DNA of 55,719 nt. Origin: Planctomycetota bacterium (lineage in GTDB: Bacteria > Planctomycetota > Phycisphaerae > WQYP01). The translations under genes and the position numbers were made by a program. Positions 28,187 to 38,551 of the stretch are shown here, one piece after another (within the stretch, counting starts at the first letter, position 1; each line of letters begins with the position of its first letter). Below the pieces are notes generated by a model. The model was not told where the DNA came from. It saw only the letters and a program-made list of their open reading frames with translations, and did not search any database. Location: NCBI GenBank assembly GCA_021808485.1, contig JAKBBN010000009.1, positions 1 to 55,719 on the forward strand, written 5' to 3'.

Positions 28187-28545
28187 AGTACCGACCTCCA
28201 AGTGAGGCGCACCCTCGGCTAAACACAACTTCTTCCGCCAACGACCTGCAAGCCTTTCTACAGTCGCGAGCAATGTATTCTACTATAGATTGGCCCCTGC
28301 TATCAATTCCACCACAAAATTTTGGGACTGCCCATTGGCCCGCAATAACCCCGGCCTTTCACAAATATAAATGTCGACCGCCGCCGATCTCTCAAAATTA
28401 CCGAGAAAATCCGCCAGAATTCTGTTATGCTCAAGGGTTGAAAAGCTGCCCGAGATCCGGGCAACCACCGGAATTTGCTTCCGGGGAAACCGCTCGTGTC
28501 GCCGGATAATTCCGCCGTCCGATTTTTTTACAAAGCAGGAATTGA
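28187..28545. other. Divergent regulatory region between gltB and mnmG
   Basis: No gene is supported. On the gltB side it carries a promoter candidate (28277-28306). On the mnmG side, TATGCT near 28431 could be a -10 box for rightward transcription, and AGGA stands before the mnmG ATG. A longer leader precedes gltB (about 90 bases). Confidence 0.5.
28277..28306 (-). promoter_or_regulatory. Sigma70-type promoter candidate for gltBD
   Basis: On the minus strand TTGATA (28301-28306) is followed after 18 bases by TAGAAT (28277-28282), close to the consensus for the housekeeping sigma factor. The predicted start of transcription is about 85 bases upstream of the TTG start of gltB. No operator sequence was recognised around it. 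Confidence 0.5.
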
Positions 28546-30543
28546 ATGCCCCCTGTCCCGAATCCCAACGCCGACCCCTGCCAACCATTGACCTGCGCTG
28601 ATCCGACGGGCACTTTTGACGTTATTGTCGTCGGCGGCGGGCACGCCGGCGTGGAGGCCGCCTGGGCTGCATCCCGTATGCTTACCGGCCGCGGCCGCGT
28701 TGCCATGATCACGATGGACCGCCGCGCCATCGGCCGAATGAGTTGCAATCCGGCCATCGGCGGTTTGGCCAAAGGACAGATTGTTCGCGAAATAGACGCT
28801 CTGGGCGGTTTGATGGCCCATGCCACTGATGCCGCCGGAATCCAGTTTCGAATTCTAAACCGATCCAAGGGGCCGGCCGTGCAATCGCCGCGTGCCCAGG
28901 CAGATAAATACCGCTATGCCGTCGCCGTGCAAACTCTCCTGGCTGCGCACTGCCCAAACCTGACAATCGTGGAAGGAATTGTGGATGAACTGCTCGCGTC
29001 CCCGGTTCACGCCGCGATGCGGACCAATGAATCCCCCTCAAATGCGAAATGGACGATTGAAGGCGTAAAACTGGAATCGGGATTAATTTTGAGCGCCAAA
29101 ACCGTCATCCTTACCACCGGGACATTCCTGCGCGGCCTTATGCATACCGGTGAACAGAAAACCCCGGGCGGCCGCGTCGGGGAAAAAACCGCCGCCGGGC
29201 TTTCCGCCAGCATGGCGCGGCTGGGCCTTGAACTGGGCAGGTTGAAAACGGGAACACCGCCTCGCCTGGCACGGGATTCCATTGATTTTTCCGGCCTGGC
29301 CCCCCAACCCGGTGATGCTCCGCCCGTGCCGTTCAGCTATCTTTCCGGAACGCCCCTTTCGCCTTTGTGCGGCAGTTTTCCCGCCCAACCGCAGGTGGAC
29401 TGCCACATCACCTATACCAATGCGGCCGTTCACGATTTAATCCGTGAAAATCTGCATCGGGCGCCGATGTACAGCGGCCAGATTCAAAGCCGCGGCCCCC
29501 GGTATTGCCCCAGTATTGAAGATAAAGTGGTCCGTTTTGCGGACAAATCGCAGCACCAGATTTTCCTTGAACCGGAAAGCCTGGATACGGATGAAATTTA
29601 TTGCAACGGCATTTCCACGTCTCTGCCCGCGGATGTGCAGGATCGCATTGTTCATTCCATAGCCGGCATGGAAAAGGCGAAAGTTCTCAAATGGGGCTAT
29701 GCCGTGGAATATGATTTTGCTCCCACGCATCAAATCAGTGCGTCGCTGCAGACCCACGCGGTACAGGGCCTGTTTCTGGCGGGCCAAATTAACGGCACCA
29801 GCGGTTATGAGGAAGCTGCCGGCCAGGGATTGATGGCAGGGCTTAATGCCGCGCGACTGGTGCAGCAGGTTTCCCCGGTTATTCTTTCGCGCCACCAGGC
29901 CTATATCGGCGTGATGATTGACGATCTGGTCACTAAAATTCCCACTGAACCTTATCGTATGTTTACGAGTCGGGCGGAATTCCGCCTCTCTTTGCGCAGT
30001 GACAATGCCGACCAGAGACTGACGGACCTGGCCTGTTCAATCGGTCTGGCCACGCCGCAGCGTGCCGCCCAATTGGCCCAGAAGCGCCAGACGATGGAAC
30101 GCATCACCCGCGAGCTAAAACATGCCTGCATCGCCGGCGGCGCCACGGCCTGGGAACTGCTGGCCAGGCCGGATACCGAAATCGCCGCACTTTCCGCCAT
30201 GAATTTTATTCGCGGCCGGGAAATTTGTGCCGTGCTTCGCGATCCGGCACTGTTGCCCATGGTTGAACAAGTGCGGATTGAAGCCCGGTATCAGGGCTAT
30301 ATAGACCGTGAACAGCATGCCGTGCAGCGGCTGACGGAATTGGAAAGTAAAGCCATACCCCGCGGTTTTGATGCCTCAACCGTCATCGAACTTCGTCGCG
30401 AAGCCCGCGACGCCCTGCTGAAATTCCGCCCGCAGACACTGGGGCAGGCCTCCCGCCTGGAGGGCATTACACCGGCGGATCTGAGTATCGTGCTGATGCA
30501 TATCAGTTCACCGCGCCGCAAAACTCCGGCCGCGGCGGGATAA
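28546..30543 (+). CDS. mnmG: tRNA uridine-5-carboxymethylaminomethyl modification enzyme MnmG
   Basis: FAD protein that works with MnmE to install the carboxymethylaminomethyl group on wobble uridine 34 of certain tRNAs. 665 residues. FAD-binding motif VVGGGHAGVEAAWAA near residue 28, followed by NPAIGGLAKGQIVREIDALG and by SKGPAVQSPRAQADKYRY, all invariant family segments. The FLAGQINGTSGYEEAAGQGL stretch near residue 410 and the C-terminal GidA-associated domain (EIAALSAMNF, then ARYQGYIDRE) are present. ATG 28546 follows AGGA at a suitable distance. The N-terminus is about 20 residues longer than in E. coli and carries two extra cysteines. lepA follows after 170 bases. Confidence 0.96.
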   Translation: MPPVPNPNADPCQPLTCADPTGTFDVIVVGGGHAGVEAAWAASRMLTGRGRVAMITMDRRAIGRMSCNPAIGGLAKGQIVREIDALGGLMAHATDAAGIQFRILNRSKGPAVQSPRAQADKYRYAVAVQTLLAAHCPNLTIVEGIVDELLASPVHAAMRTNESPSNAKWTIEGVKLESGLILSAKTVILTTGTFLRGLMHTGEQKTPGGRVGEKTAAGLSASMARLGLELGRLKTGTPPRLARDSIDFSGLAPQPGDAPPVPFSYLSGTPLSPLCGSFPAQPQVDCHITYTNAAVHDLIRENLHRAPMYSGQIQSRGPRYCPSIEDKVVRFADKSQHQIFLEPESLDTDEIYCNGISTSLPADVQDRIVHSIAGMEKAKVLKWGYAVEYDFAPTHQISASLQTHAVQGLFLAGQINGTSGYEEAAGQGLMAGLNAARLVQQVSPVILSRHQAYIGVMIDDLVTKIPTEPYRMFTSRAEFRLSLRSDNADQRLTDLACSIGLATPQRAAQLAQKRQTMERITRELKHACIAGGATAWELLARPDTEIAALSAMNFIRGREICAVLRDPALLPMVEQVRIEARYQGYIDREQHAVQRLTELESKAIPRGFDASTVIELRREARDALLKFRPQTLGQASRLEGITPADLSIVLMHISSPRRKTPAAAG

Positions 30544-30713
30544 TTCCTTCTACCCAGTCAGCTTCTACCGGGCCGATTAACCCCGCCCGCGCCCCCGTCT
30601 GCCCCCCCGTCCGGAAGATGAAAACCCGGGCCAGCGCAAAATCATCCGTTTTCCGCTAAAATAACCTTTTTGCGGGAGGGTATGCCCGCACGGTTTAGAG
30701 GCGTTTTTCACTG

Positions 30714-32501
30714 ATGGAAATTCGTAATTTTTGCATTGTCGCCCATATTGACCATGGTAAATCCACCTTGGCGGACCGGCTCCTGCAAATGTCCGGCGCC
30801 ATCAGCGAAAGGGAAATGCAGGCGCAGTTTCTGGATGATCTGGACTTGGAACGCGAACGCGGCATTACCATCAAAGCCAGCGCCGTTACCGTAGGTTATC
30901 AGCTTGACGGCAAGCAATACATGCTGAACCTGATTGACACCCCCGGCCACGTTGATTTCCATTACGAAGTCGCCAAGGCACTGCAGGCCTGTGAAGGGGC
31001 CTTGCTTCTGGTGGATGCCACACAGGGCGTGCAGGCCCAAACCGTCGCCAACGCCTATGCGGCCATCGAAGCCGGCCTTGAAATCATTCCGGTGATCAAC
31101 AAAGTGGACCTGCCCAGCGCGCGGCCGGATGATGTGGCCGAGGAAATGGAGCAGGTTCTGGGCATCGACGCCTTAAGTTGCATCCGCGTTTCCGCCAAAA
31201 GCGGGCTGGGTGTCGAAGACCTTTTCCGCAGCATCTGCACGCGGCTGCCCGGCCCGCGCGGCGATGCGGAAAAGCCGCTCCAGGCCCTTATTTTTGACAG
31301 TAAATATGATGATTACCGCGGGGTCATTGTGTATGTGCGTATGATGAACGGCAGGCTTTCCATCGGACAGAAGATCCGGTTAATGGGGAAGCAGACCATC
31401 CATCAAATTACCGACTTGGGAAAATTCTCCCCCAAACCGATTCATGTCGATGCACTGGGCGCCGGCGAAGTCGGCTTTCTTGTCGCCAATATCAAAACGC
31501 TCAGTGATGTCACCATCGGGGATACCGTTACGGATGCGGCAAACCCCGCACCGGAGCCTCTGCCCGGTTACCGCCCACCCAAGCAGATGGTGTATTGCGA
31601 TTTTTATCCCGGACCGGATACGGAATACACGCAGTTGCGTGAAGCATTGGAAAAACTGCGGCTTAATGACTCCTCGTTTACCTTTGAACCTGAAAACTCC
31701 GATGCCCTGGGCTTCGGCTTTCGCTGCGGATTTTTAGGGCTTCTGCACATGGAAATTGTGCAGGAACGGCTGGAACGTGAGCAAAATGTGCAGGTTGTGC
31801 AGACCGCGCCCACCGTGCCTTATGAAATTATGCTTAACGACGGCAGCGTGAAAATGATTGACAGTGCCTCCGGCCTGCCGGACTTAAGCAAGGTCAAAGA
31901 AATCCGCGAACCGATGATCAAAGCCTCTATTATTGTACCGGCTGAAAATATCGGCGACATTTCCAAATTATGCCAGGATCGCCGCGGCATTTACCGAAAG
32001 ACGGAATTCCTCAGCCAGTCGCGGGTTATTATTGAGTATGAAATGCCCCTGGCGGAAGTTATTTTCGATTTCTTTGACCGGCTGAAAACCGCCACCCGCG
32101 GCTACGGCACACTGGATTACGACCTTATCGGTTTCCACACGGATAACCTGGTCAAAATGGATATTCTGGTGAATGGCGAGGCGGTGGATGCATTAAGCCT
32201 GATCGTGCACCGGGACAAAGCCGAATCCCGCGGCCGGGCCATTATCCGGAAATTAAAGCAGGAAATCGGCAAGCATCTGTTTGAAGTTCCGCTGCAGGCG
32301 GCAATTGGATCGCGCGTGGTGGCCCGGGAAACCATCAGCGCCATGCGGAAAAATGTGACCGCAAAATGCTACGGCGGTGATATCAGCCGTAAACGAAAAC
32401 TTCTGGAAAAGCAAAAAGAGGGCAAAAAGCGGATGAAACAGGTGGGCCGCGTGGAAATTCCGCAGGAGGCGTTCATGGCGGTGCTGGAACCCGGAGATTA
32501 G
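30714..32501 (+). CDS. lepA: Translation elongation factor 4 (LepA)
   Basis: Ribosome-associated GTPase that affects translocation and ribosome assembly. 595 residues, the expected size. G-domain motifs: AHIDHGKSTLADRLL (G1), RGITIK (G2), DTPGHVDFHYE (G3) and NKVDLP (G4). The downstream domains include DALGFGFRCGFLGLLHMEI and the LepA-specific C-terminus with RETISAMRKNVTAKCYGGD, then RKRKLLEKQKEGKKRMK. This C-terminal end distinguishes it from EF-G and from TypA. ATG 30714 is preceded by GAGG eleven bases away. It converges on purF, about 116 bases downstream. Confidence 0.97.
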   Translation: MEIRNFCIVAHIDHGKSTLADRLLQMSGAISEREMQAQFLDDLDLERERGITIKASAVTVGYQLDGKQYMLNLIDTPGHVDFHYEVAKALQACEGALLLVDATQGVQAQTVANAYAAIEAGLEIIPVINKVDLPSARPDDVAEEMEQVLGIDALSCIRVSAKSGLGVEDLFRSICTRLPGPRGDAEKPLQALIFDSKYDDYRGVIVYVRMMNGRLSIGQKIRLMGKQTIHQITDLGKFSPKPIHVDALGAGEVGFLVANIKTLSDVTIGDTVTDAANPAPEPLPGYRPPKQMVYCDFYPGPDTEYTQLREALEKLRLNDSSFTFEPENSDALGFGFRCGFLGLLHMEIVQERLEREQNVQVVQTAPTVPYEIMLNDGSVKMIDSASGLPDLSKVKEIREPMIKASIIVPAENIGDISKLCQDRRGIYRKTEFLSQSRVIIEYEMPLAEVIFDFFDRLKTATRGYGTLDYDLIGFHTDNLVKMDILVNGEAVDALSLIVHRDKAESRGRAIIRKLKQEIGKHLFEVPLQAAIGSRVVARETISAMRKNVTAKCYGGDISRKRKLLEKQKEGKKRMKQVGRVEIPQEAFMAVLEPGD

Positions 32502-32617
32502 CCCGCGGCCGGCACGCCGCGCAACTTTACGGCGGCGAGCGACGGATTGAATTTTCCGGCATCTTCGCGGCGGCTGTTCGCCGGTCAAAGCCCGGCTGCG
32601 GCCCGGCCGCGACAGGG

Positions 32618-34156
32618 TTAAAACATTTTCATCTGATTGCGTTCAAAACCGAACTTGCTGAGGCTTTCATCCACCGGAATCGGATAATTGCCGGACCAGC
32701 AGGCCGTGCAATAGCTTTCTTTCGGCCTGCCAAGACACGCCAGCATTCCTTCCAAAGATAAATATGCCAGGGAATCCACTTCAATAAAATCGCGAATTTC
32801 CTCAACCGTGCGGCCGTTGGCGATCAGTTCAGTGGGGGTTGGAAAATCAATGCCGTAAAAGCACGGAAAGCGAATGGGCGGACAGCTTACCCGCATGTGA
32901 ATTTCCCTGGCTCCCGCGCGGCGCAACGCCAGAATTTTGCCGCGGGTGGTGGTCCCGCGCACAATGGAATCCTCCACCACAATAATCCGCTTGCCCCGCA
33001 CCATTTCCGGAATCACGATAAGTTTCATCTGCACGGCAAGGTCGCGCAATTGCTGCGACGGCTGAATAAAGGATCGTCCCACGTACCGGTTGGGAACAAT
33101 CCCCTCCTCAAACGGAATGCCGCTTTGCTTGCTGTAGCCCAGCGCCGCGGAACGGCCGGAATCGGGAATGGGAATTACAATGTCCGCATCCACGGGATTT
33201 TCAATTGCCAGCCGGCGGCCCATGCGCTGACGCACCATCATGACCGTATCACCGAACAGCGTGCTGGACGGGCTGGCAAAATACACATGCTCAAAGGCGC
33301 AGTGGGCCGGCGCCTCGGGCTTGTCAATGAAATACCGGCTGCTTAACTGCTGGCCGTCCATGGAAATGGTGACGATTTCCCCCGGCTCCACTTCCCGAAT
33401 AAATGTGGCCTGAATGCTGGATAGCGCACAGGTTTCAGACGCGACGCAGTAAAAGCCGTCCTTGGTTTTTCCAATCACCAGCGGCCGGAAGCCCCATGGA
33501 TCACGCGCGGCTTCCATGCGGTCCTTAAACAGGAACAAAAAGCTGAACGCCCCCTGCAGATGCCGCAACACATGGCCCAGCGGATCCGGCTTTTCCTGGT
33601 GCCGTGGCTTGGCCAGCATATGAATCACTATTTCCGTATCCGATGTCGAATAGAAAATGTGCCCGTACTTCTGATATTCCGCCCGTAACTTTGCGGCATT
33701 AATCAGATTACCGTTATGGGCCACGGCCACCTGGCCGTCAACATATTCTTCCAGGATGGGCTGGGCATTGCATTTGCGGTTGGACCCGGCGGTGGAATAG
33801 CGCACATGCCCAATGGCCGCCGCACCATGCAATTCCTTCAGCACGCTGCGGCTGAACACATCCGCCACCAGACCCAACCCGGTATGGCAGTTAATTTCGC
33901 GGCCGTCGGTTGCGGCGATCCCCGCGGATTCCTGCCCACGATGCTGCAGGGCATAGAGCCCATAATAACAGCGTTCCACCGAATCCACCGGACCGGCAAC
34001 GCCGAATATCCCGCATTTTTCTTTTTTTTCGTATTCAGACAGGTCCGCAGAAAGGTGTGCATCCGGCCCGGCAGGACAGCCCTGCTCCGCAGCCAGCGGA
34101 AGTGGAATAGGTGTCCGCGCATTTTCCCGACCGGAACCGGACTCACTTCCTGCCAT
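32618..34156 (-). CDS. purF: Amidophosphoribosyltransferase
   Basis: First committed step of purine synthesis: glutamine plus PRPP gives phosphoribosylamine. 512 residues from ATG 34156, chosen because GGAGG lies seven bases upstream. The mature enzyme should begin at C48 (EKCGIFGVAG), giving a 47-residue propeptide, longer than the 11 residues of the Bacillus enzyme. Then HRGQESAGI (glutaminase), the PRPP-binding loop VVEDSIVRGTTTRGK, and the later SCPPIRFPCFYG with SYCTACWSGNYP, whose cysteines match the 4Fe-4S ligands of Bacillus-type PurF. So this is an iron-sulfur, propeptide-processed form. It lies apart from the other purine gene of the window, purN. Confidence 0.95.
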   Translation of the reverse strand: MAGSESGSGRENARTPIPLPLAAEQGCPAGPDAHLSADLSEYEKKEKCGIFGVAGPVDSVERCYYGLYALQHRGQESAGIAATDGREINCHTGLGLVADVFSRSVLKELHGAAAIGHVRYSTAGSNRKCNAQPILEEYVDGQVAVAHNGNLINAAKLRAEYQKYGHIFYSTSDTEIVIHMLAKPRHQEKPDPLGHVLRHLQGAFSFLFLFKDRMEAARDPWGFRPLVIGKTKDGFYCVASETCALSSIQATFIREVEPGEIVTISMDGQQLSSRYFIDKPEAPAHCAFEHVYFASPSSTLFGDTVMMVRQRMGRRLAIENPVDADIVIPIPDSGRSAALGYSKQSGIPFEEGIVPNRYVGRSFIQPSQQLRDLAVQMKLIVIPEMVRGKRIIVVEDSIVRGTTTRGKILALRRAGAREIHMRVSCPPIRFPCFYGIDFPTPTELIANGRTVEEIRDFIEVDSLAYLSLEGMLACLGRPKESYCTACWSGNYPIPVDESLSKFGFERNQMKMF

Positions 34157-34279
34157 GCAGCCGCCTCCAATGTTTCGCATTCACCATGTCACGCACACCA
34201 ACGCCTCGCAGGATTATAGCATGAGATGAACCGGACTCAATGCGCCATCCATGATAATCGGTCGGCCGACAGGGACGCA

Positions 34280-35371
<1,092 letters not shown>

Positions 35372-36590
35372 AAAAACCTCCCGCAAAGCATCGATGCGTT
35401 ATCTTCAATCGGTTGCAGGATACCACCGTTATGTTCGATAAACAACTGCAAATATGAATTTTTTCGGTGCGGATTGTCCCCGGCTTATATCCGGCGCCAT
35501 CATGATACCGGCATCTCCCGGAACGTTCGTTTTTTCACAAAAAGGGGATTCTTATGCTCAATCCAACGCTCAGGTCGACCGGCGATGCCGGCCATTCCGC
35601 CGCCCGCGAAATGTCCCGGCCCGATCGCCTCCGCCACATACGGCAATGGGATCATTTGAGCCAATTTCATATCGATTCAATCCGGTTCGAATTTAATTGC
35701 CGATGTGTTGGCCGGAGCAACGTTCGAAGATGGAGTTAAAAAAACAGGCCGCCTGATTTGTCTTGACTTTTAACATGGCCACTTTTGATAGTATCTCAGG
35801 GTGCGTTTCCGGAAATAAGACTAACGGTCTGCGGTCCGGCGAGCCGCAGATTTCTCGCAAGTGCGCCTGCGGCTTCGTGTCGATATGCCTTTCCGGTGAA
35901 AATGCTCATCCAGCGCGATCATAGGTCCGCCAAAAAGGCCAGTTATTCGAAATCGCGGATTCCCGCAAATCCAAATCGGTCGCAAAGCGAATCCACAAAA
36001 GCTGCGTTCGTAACGCGACCTTCGTCTACCCTTTAACTTCCCGCGGCTTCTTTAACCGAGCTTCGAACTGACGGATGCCCCCGCCGCAGCGAACAGGATG
36101 AGTAATAGCGCCAGCCAAGCCGCGAATCGGGACTGGAAGATTTTTCCATTAACGGCTGTCATGCACAACAGTGTACCCCCGCGGATCGGGGCCGCAACAC
36201 CGACTTGGAAGCGACAAAAGCTGACGAAAGCTTTTGTTTTCTGGTCATTGTTCATTGCCTCTCGTTCCTCCCCGTTCCTCTGCGTCCCCCGCGGTGAATT
36301 CCCGTTCGCCCATTTTGGTCATTGATCCTTAATCCTTGATCACTGTTCATTAATTTTGTGCCTCCGCGTGTCTCCGCGTCCCCTGCGGTAAAATCTCCCT
36401 TGTGCCGCCGATAAAGAAAAACTCACCGCGGTGTACACAGTGGCCCGCAGAAGTTGAAATAAATGTGACTACAAATCAGCGGCGCGCAGCAATAATTATC
36501 CACCAATGACAGGCACAGATTTTGTTTATTCCTGAAGATACGAAGATCCCGGCGGATCGCTCGCGGAATTCAATTTGCACCGCTTGTCAT
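35372..36590. other. 1.2 kb gene-free, repeat-containing region
   Basis: No reading frame here looks like a real gene: the longest ones have no family motifs and lack ribosome binding sites. A promoter-like TTGACT (about 35762) with an AT-rich segment near 35782 starts no recognisable gene. The right half holds the GC-rich phrase repeats annotated separately, with TCATTGTTCATT-type words around 36244 and 36320. The stretch from 35800 to 36060 may be decayed coding sequence, but no family could be named. Confidence 0.5.
36244..36440. repeat. Intergenic phrase repeat: CCTCTGCGTC...GCGGTGAA and related copies
   Basis: Two copies of a phrase of the type CCTCxGCGT...CCCxGCGGTxAA are visible, at about 36277-36298 and 36361-36393, the second with an internal duplication of CTCCGCGT. 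A short inverted piece, CACCGCGGTG, is at about 36424-36434. They are surrounded by TCATTGTTCATT and TTGATCACTGTTCATTAATT words. Phrases of this kind recur in intergenic DNA of many environmental bacteria with large genomes, including Planctomycetota. Their function is not known. The copies are visible; the genome-wide abundance is not. Confidence 0.5.
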
Positions 36591-37193
36591 TTAAAACCGC
36601 AGGGTATTGTCCGGAACGGGAAATTGCCGCAGATATTCGGCGACCATGGCATGGTAGGAGTTGGAAATCGTTTCCAACCCGTCCATGGCCAATTGCGAGC
36701 GAACGTGAAGAACTGTCGGCTCATCCGGCCCTTCAATTTCCACAAAAATCCCAAAATGCGGCAAGCGATCCAGCTCAATCCGGCAGGCAGTCAAAGACCA
36801 TGACTCGCGAATCTTTTCAAACCCGGCCGTGCGAACGTACCCAAGTGCCGCCAAAAACGCCGGCGCCAGCGCCGCCGGACTGGCGCGGAGATCAATGGAA
36901 GGCCGGTTGTGCATAATGCCCGGAGCAAGAGGCCCCTTCCATGTCAAAAGTGACTCGGCATCCGCGGCGCCATCGCGGCGAAAACTCCGGATCCGCAGCC
37001 CATTGCCCGCCTTGCGAAGCGATGCATCCGGACGATCAAAAAACTCATTGAGTTCATGGACCGTTTCAATATGTGCAGCGCCCGCGGCCTGCAGTGCCTG
37101 CCGGGCGATATTCAGATCCGTGATGCGCATTTTGATTTCAATTTCCCGCGGCGCAACGGAGACGGCGGGATCGCCGAAAGTGAAGGATTGCAT
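36591..37193 (-). CDS. CYTH-domain protein (class IV adenylate cyclase or triphosphatase type)
   Basis: 200 residues. The CYTH hallmark ExExK is EIEIK at residues 17-21. It is followed by GNGLRIRSFRRD, LLTWKGPL, IRESWSL, and IELDRLPHFGIFVEIEG, an order that matches class IV adenylate cyclases and related inorganic or thiamine triphosphatases. The fold is an antiparallel beta tunnel binding a triphosphate and two metal ions. Cyclase and triphosphatase activities cannot be told apart from sequence alone. It lies 56 bases after the FIST gene on the same strand and is probably co-transcribed. The start ATG at 37193 has GGAG about ten bases upstream. Confidence 0.85.
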   Translation of the reverse strand: MQSFTFGDPAVSVAPREIEIKMRITDLNIARQALQAAGAAHIETVHELNEFFDRPDASLRKAGNGLRIRSFRRDGAADAESLLTWKGPLAPGIMHNRPSIDLRASPAALAPAFLAALGYVRTAGFEKIRESWSLTACRIELDRLPHFGIFVEIEGPDEPTVLHVRSQLAMDGLETISNSYHAMVAEYLRQFPVPDNTLRF

Positions 37194-37249
37194 GATAACG
37201 CGGCTCCATATAAACGGGATCGGGCTAAACGGCCGGAAAAGCCGGTCAA

Positions 37250-38419
37250 TCAGCGAAACAGGGCGAGACTGACAGTCTGACCATGGATAAAATTCCGCCC
37301 CCCTACCGGCCCAAGCTCGCCGGCGCAGAAAAATCCGGCAACCGGGATATTACCCAGTACATTCTGCAGCGTCCGCAGGTCATGGCCCGGCTGATCAAAC
37401 AACCGTGTTCCACGGCCGTTACAACTGAACATCAGGGCGCCGCACGGCGGCGGGCCAAGCTGCATCTGGCCATCCAGAAGCAGGCGAAGATCTTCTTCAG
37501 CGGTGCGGGCGTCCTGAATATGAAATTGCACAATCTGACCGCTTTGCACCATATCTCCAATCAACAGCCCGTTGCTGGGCCGGTGCACACCCAGAATGTT
37601 GCGAACCAAAAAATCACCGGGTCCGAAGTTGCCCTTGCGCTCATCAATAACGCGCCCCACCTGAATGCTGCGCTGCTCCACCAGGTCGCGGTCCTTTACC
37701 GGCAAGTCCTGAATAATGTGGCGGAGCACCGCAACGGCCGGTTCATCATCCAGTTGTTCAATAACGTTATCATGGCCGCGACTGACCACAAAACTTCTTC
37801 CAACCGGCCGGCATCCCTGGGAAACAACACAATCCACCTGCACCGGGCCGGAAAGTGAAACACCGATCAGGCCGGAGCTGAACTGATCATCATTAATCAT
37901 GAGCCGGGTTTGACCCGGATGTGAAATGCCGCTGGCCATGCCGCCCACAACCGGGGCGGCGGGAAATTCGCGCGAGCAGGCGTCCAGCAACTGCACGACC
38001 GGTGCGGTGAACGGATCGCCGAACATGATAAACAGCCGCAGGTCCGGCCCGGCATCCAGACGAGAGCGAAGGGTCCGGGCTTCACCAAGCAATTCCGACC
38101 ATTCTTCATCGGCCAGGTGAAAATGGTCGATCGTCACGCCGGGTATTGATACGGCCATGGCGGAAACGGCGGATCCGCGTTCAATTTCACCGCCGCTGCC
38201 CAGCACGCTTTCCGCGGTAACCGCAAGCATTTTCCGGGCGGCAACCGCCTTCTGCAGACCCGCGGAAATTTGCGAAAACTGCGGCAGCAGCGGGGCGGAA
38301 ATAAATAAAAACAGCAAATCCGCCGGCCGGCCTTCCAAACCGGCCTGCAACTGAGTGCTGAGGCCGGCAACAATTGTGTCGTAATCGGAACCCTCAACCA
38401 GGGCGGAGGCCATCTGCAT
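37250..38419 (-). CDS. FIST-domain signal-transduction protein
   Basis: 389 residues from ATG 38419, preceded by AAGGAG at eight bases. It has FIST_N (about 20-210, with LLFLFISAPLL and the following AVTAESVLGSGGEIERG, VVGGMASG) and FIST_C (about 215-375, with FHIQDARTAEEDLRLLLDG, ALMFSCNGRG and PVAGFFCAGELGPVGG). FIST proteins are sensory domains thought to bind small ligands such as amino acids. Here the domain stands alone, without a fused kinase, methyl-accepting or cyclase part. The next gene encodes a CYTH protein, which if a cyclase would make a sensor-output pair. No transmembrane segment or signal peptide; cytoplasmic. Confidence 0.9.
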   Translation of the reverse strand: MQMASALVEGSDYDTIVAGLSTQLQAGLEGRPADLLFLFISAPLLPQFSQISAGLQKAVAARKMLAVTAESVLGSGGEIERGSAVSAMAVSIPGVTIDHFHLADEEWSELLGEARTLRSRLDAGPDLRLFIMFGDPFTAPVVQLLDACSREFPAAPVVGGMASGISHPGQTRLMINDDQFSSGLIGVSLSGPVQVDCVVSQGCRPVGRSFVVSRGHDNVIEQLDDEPAVAVLRHIIQDLPVKDRDLVEQRSIQVGRVIDERKGNFGPGDFLVRNILGVHRPSNGLLIGDMVQSGQIVQFHIQDARTAEEDLRLLLDGQMQLGPPPCGALMFSCNGRGTRLFDQPGHDLRTLQNVLGNIPVAGFFCAGELGPVGGRNFIHGQTVSLALFR

Positions 38420-38551
38420 GCAAACAACTCCTTGCACGGCAACCAAACAGGGTTCGCCAACCCGGGCGCCTTATCAAATTATAGAATCCCCGCTGCGGCA
38501 GGGCGAGCGGCCGAATCGCCGGGCCGGCCGAAGCCCCCACGCTGGAATCGG

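Noticed and set aside
35454-36036. Short plus-strand frames in the gene-free block
   Set aside because: No recognisable family or start signal; composition is consistent with non-coding DNA.
36052-36255. Minus-strand frame of 67 codons with a hydrophobic C-terminal stretch
   Set aside because: It begins inside the repeat words, has no ribosome binding site and its N-terminus is simply translated repeat sequence.
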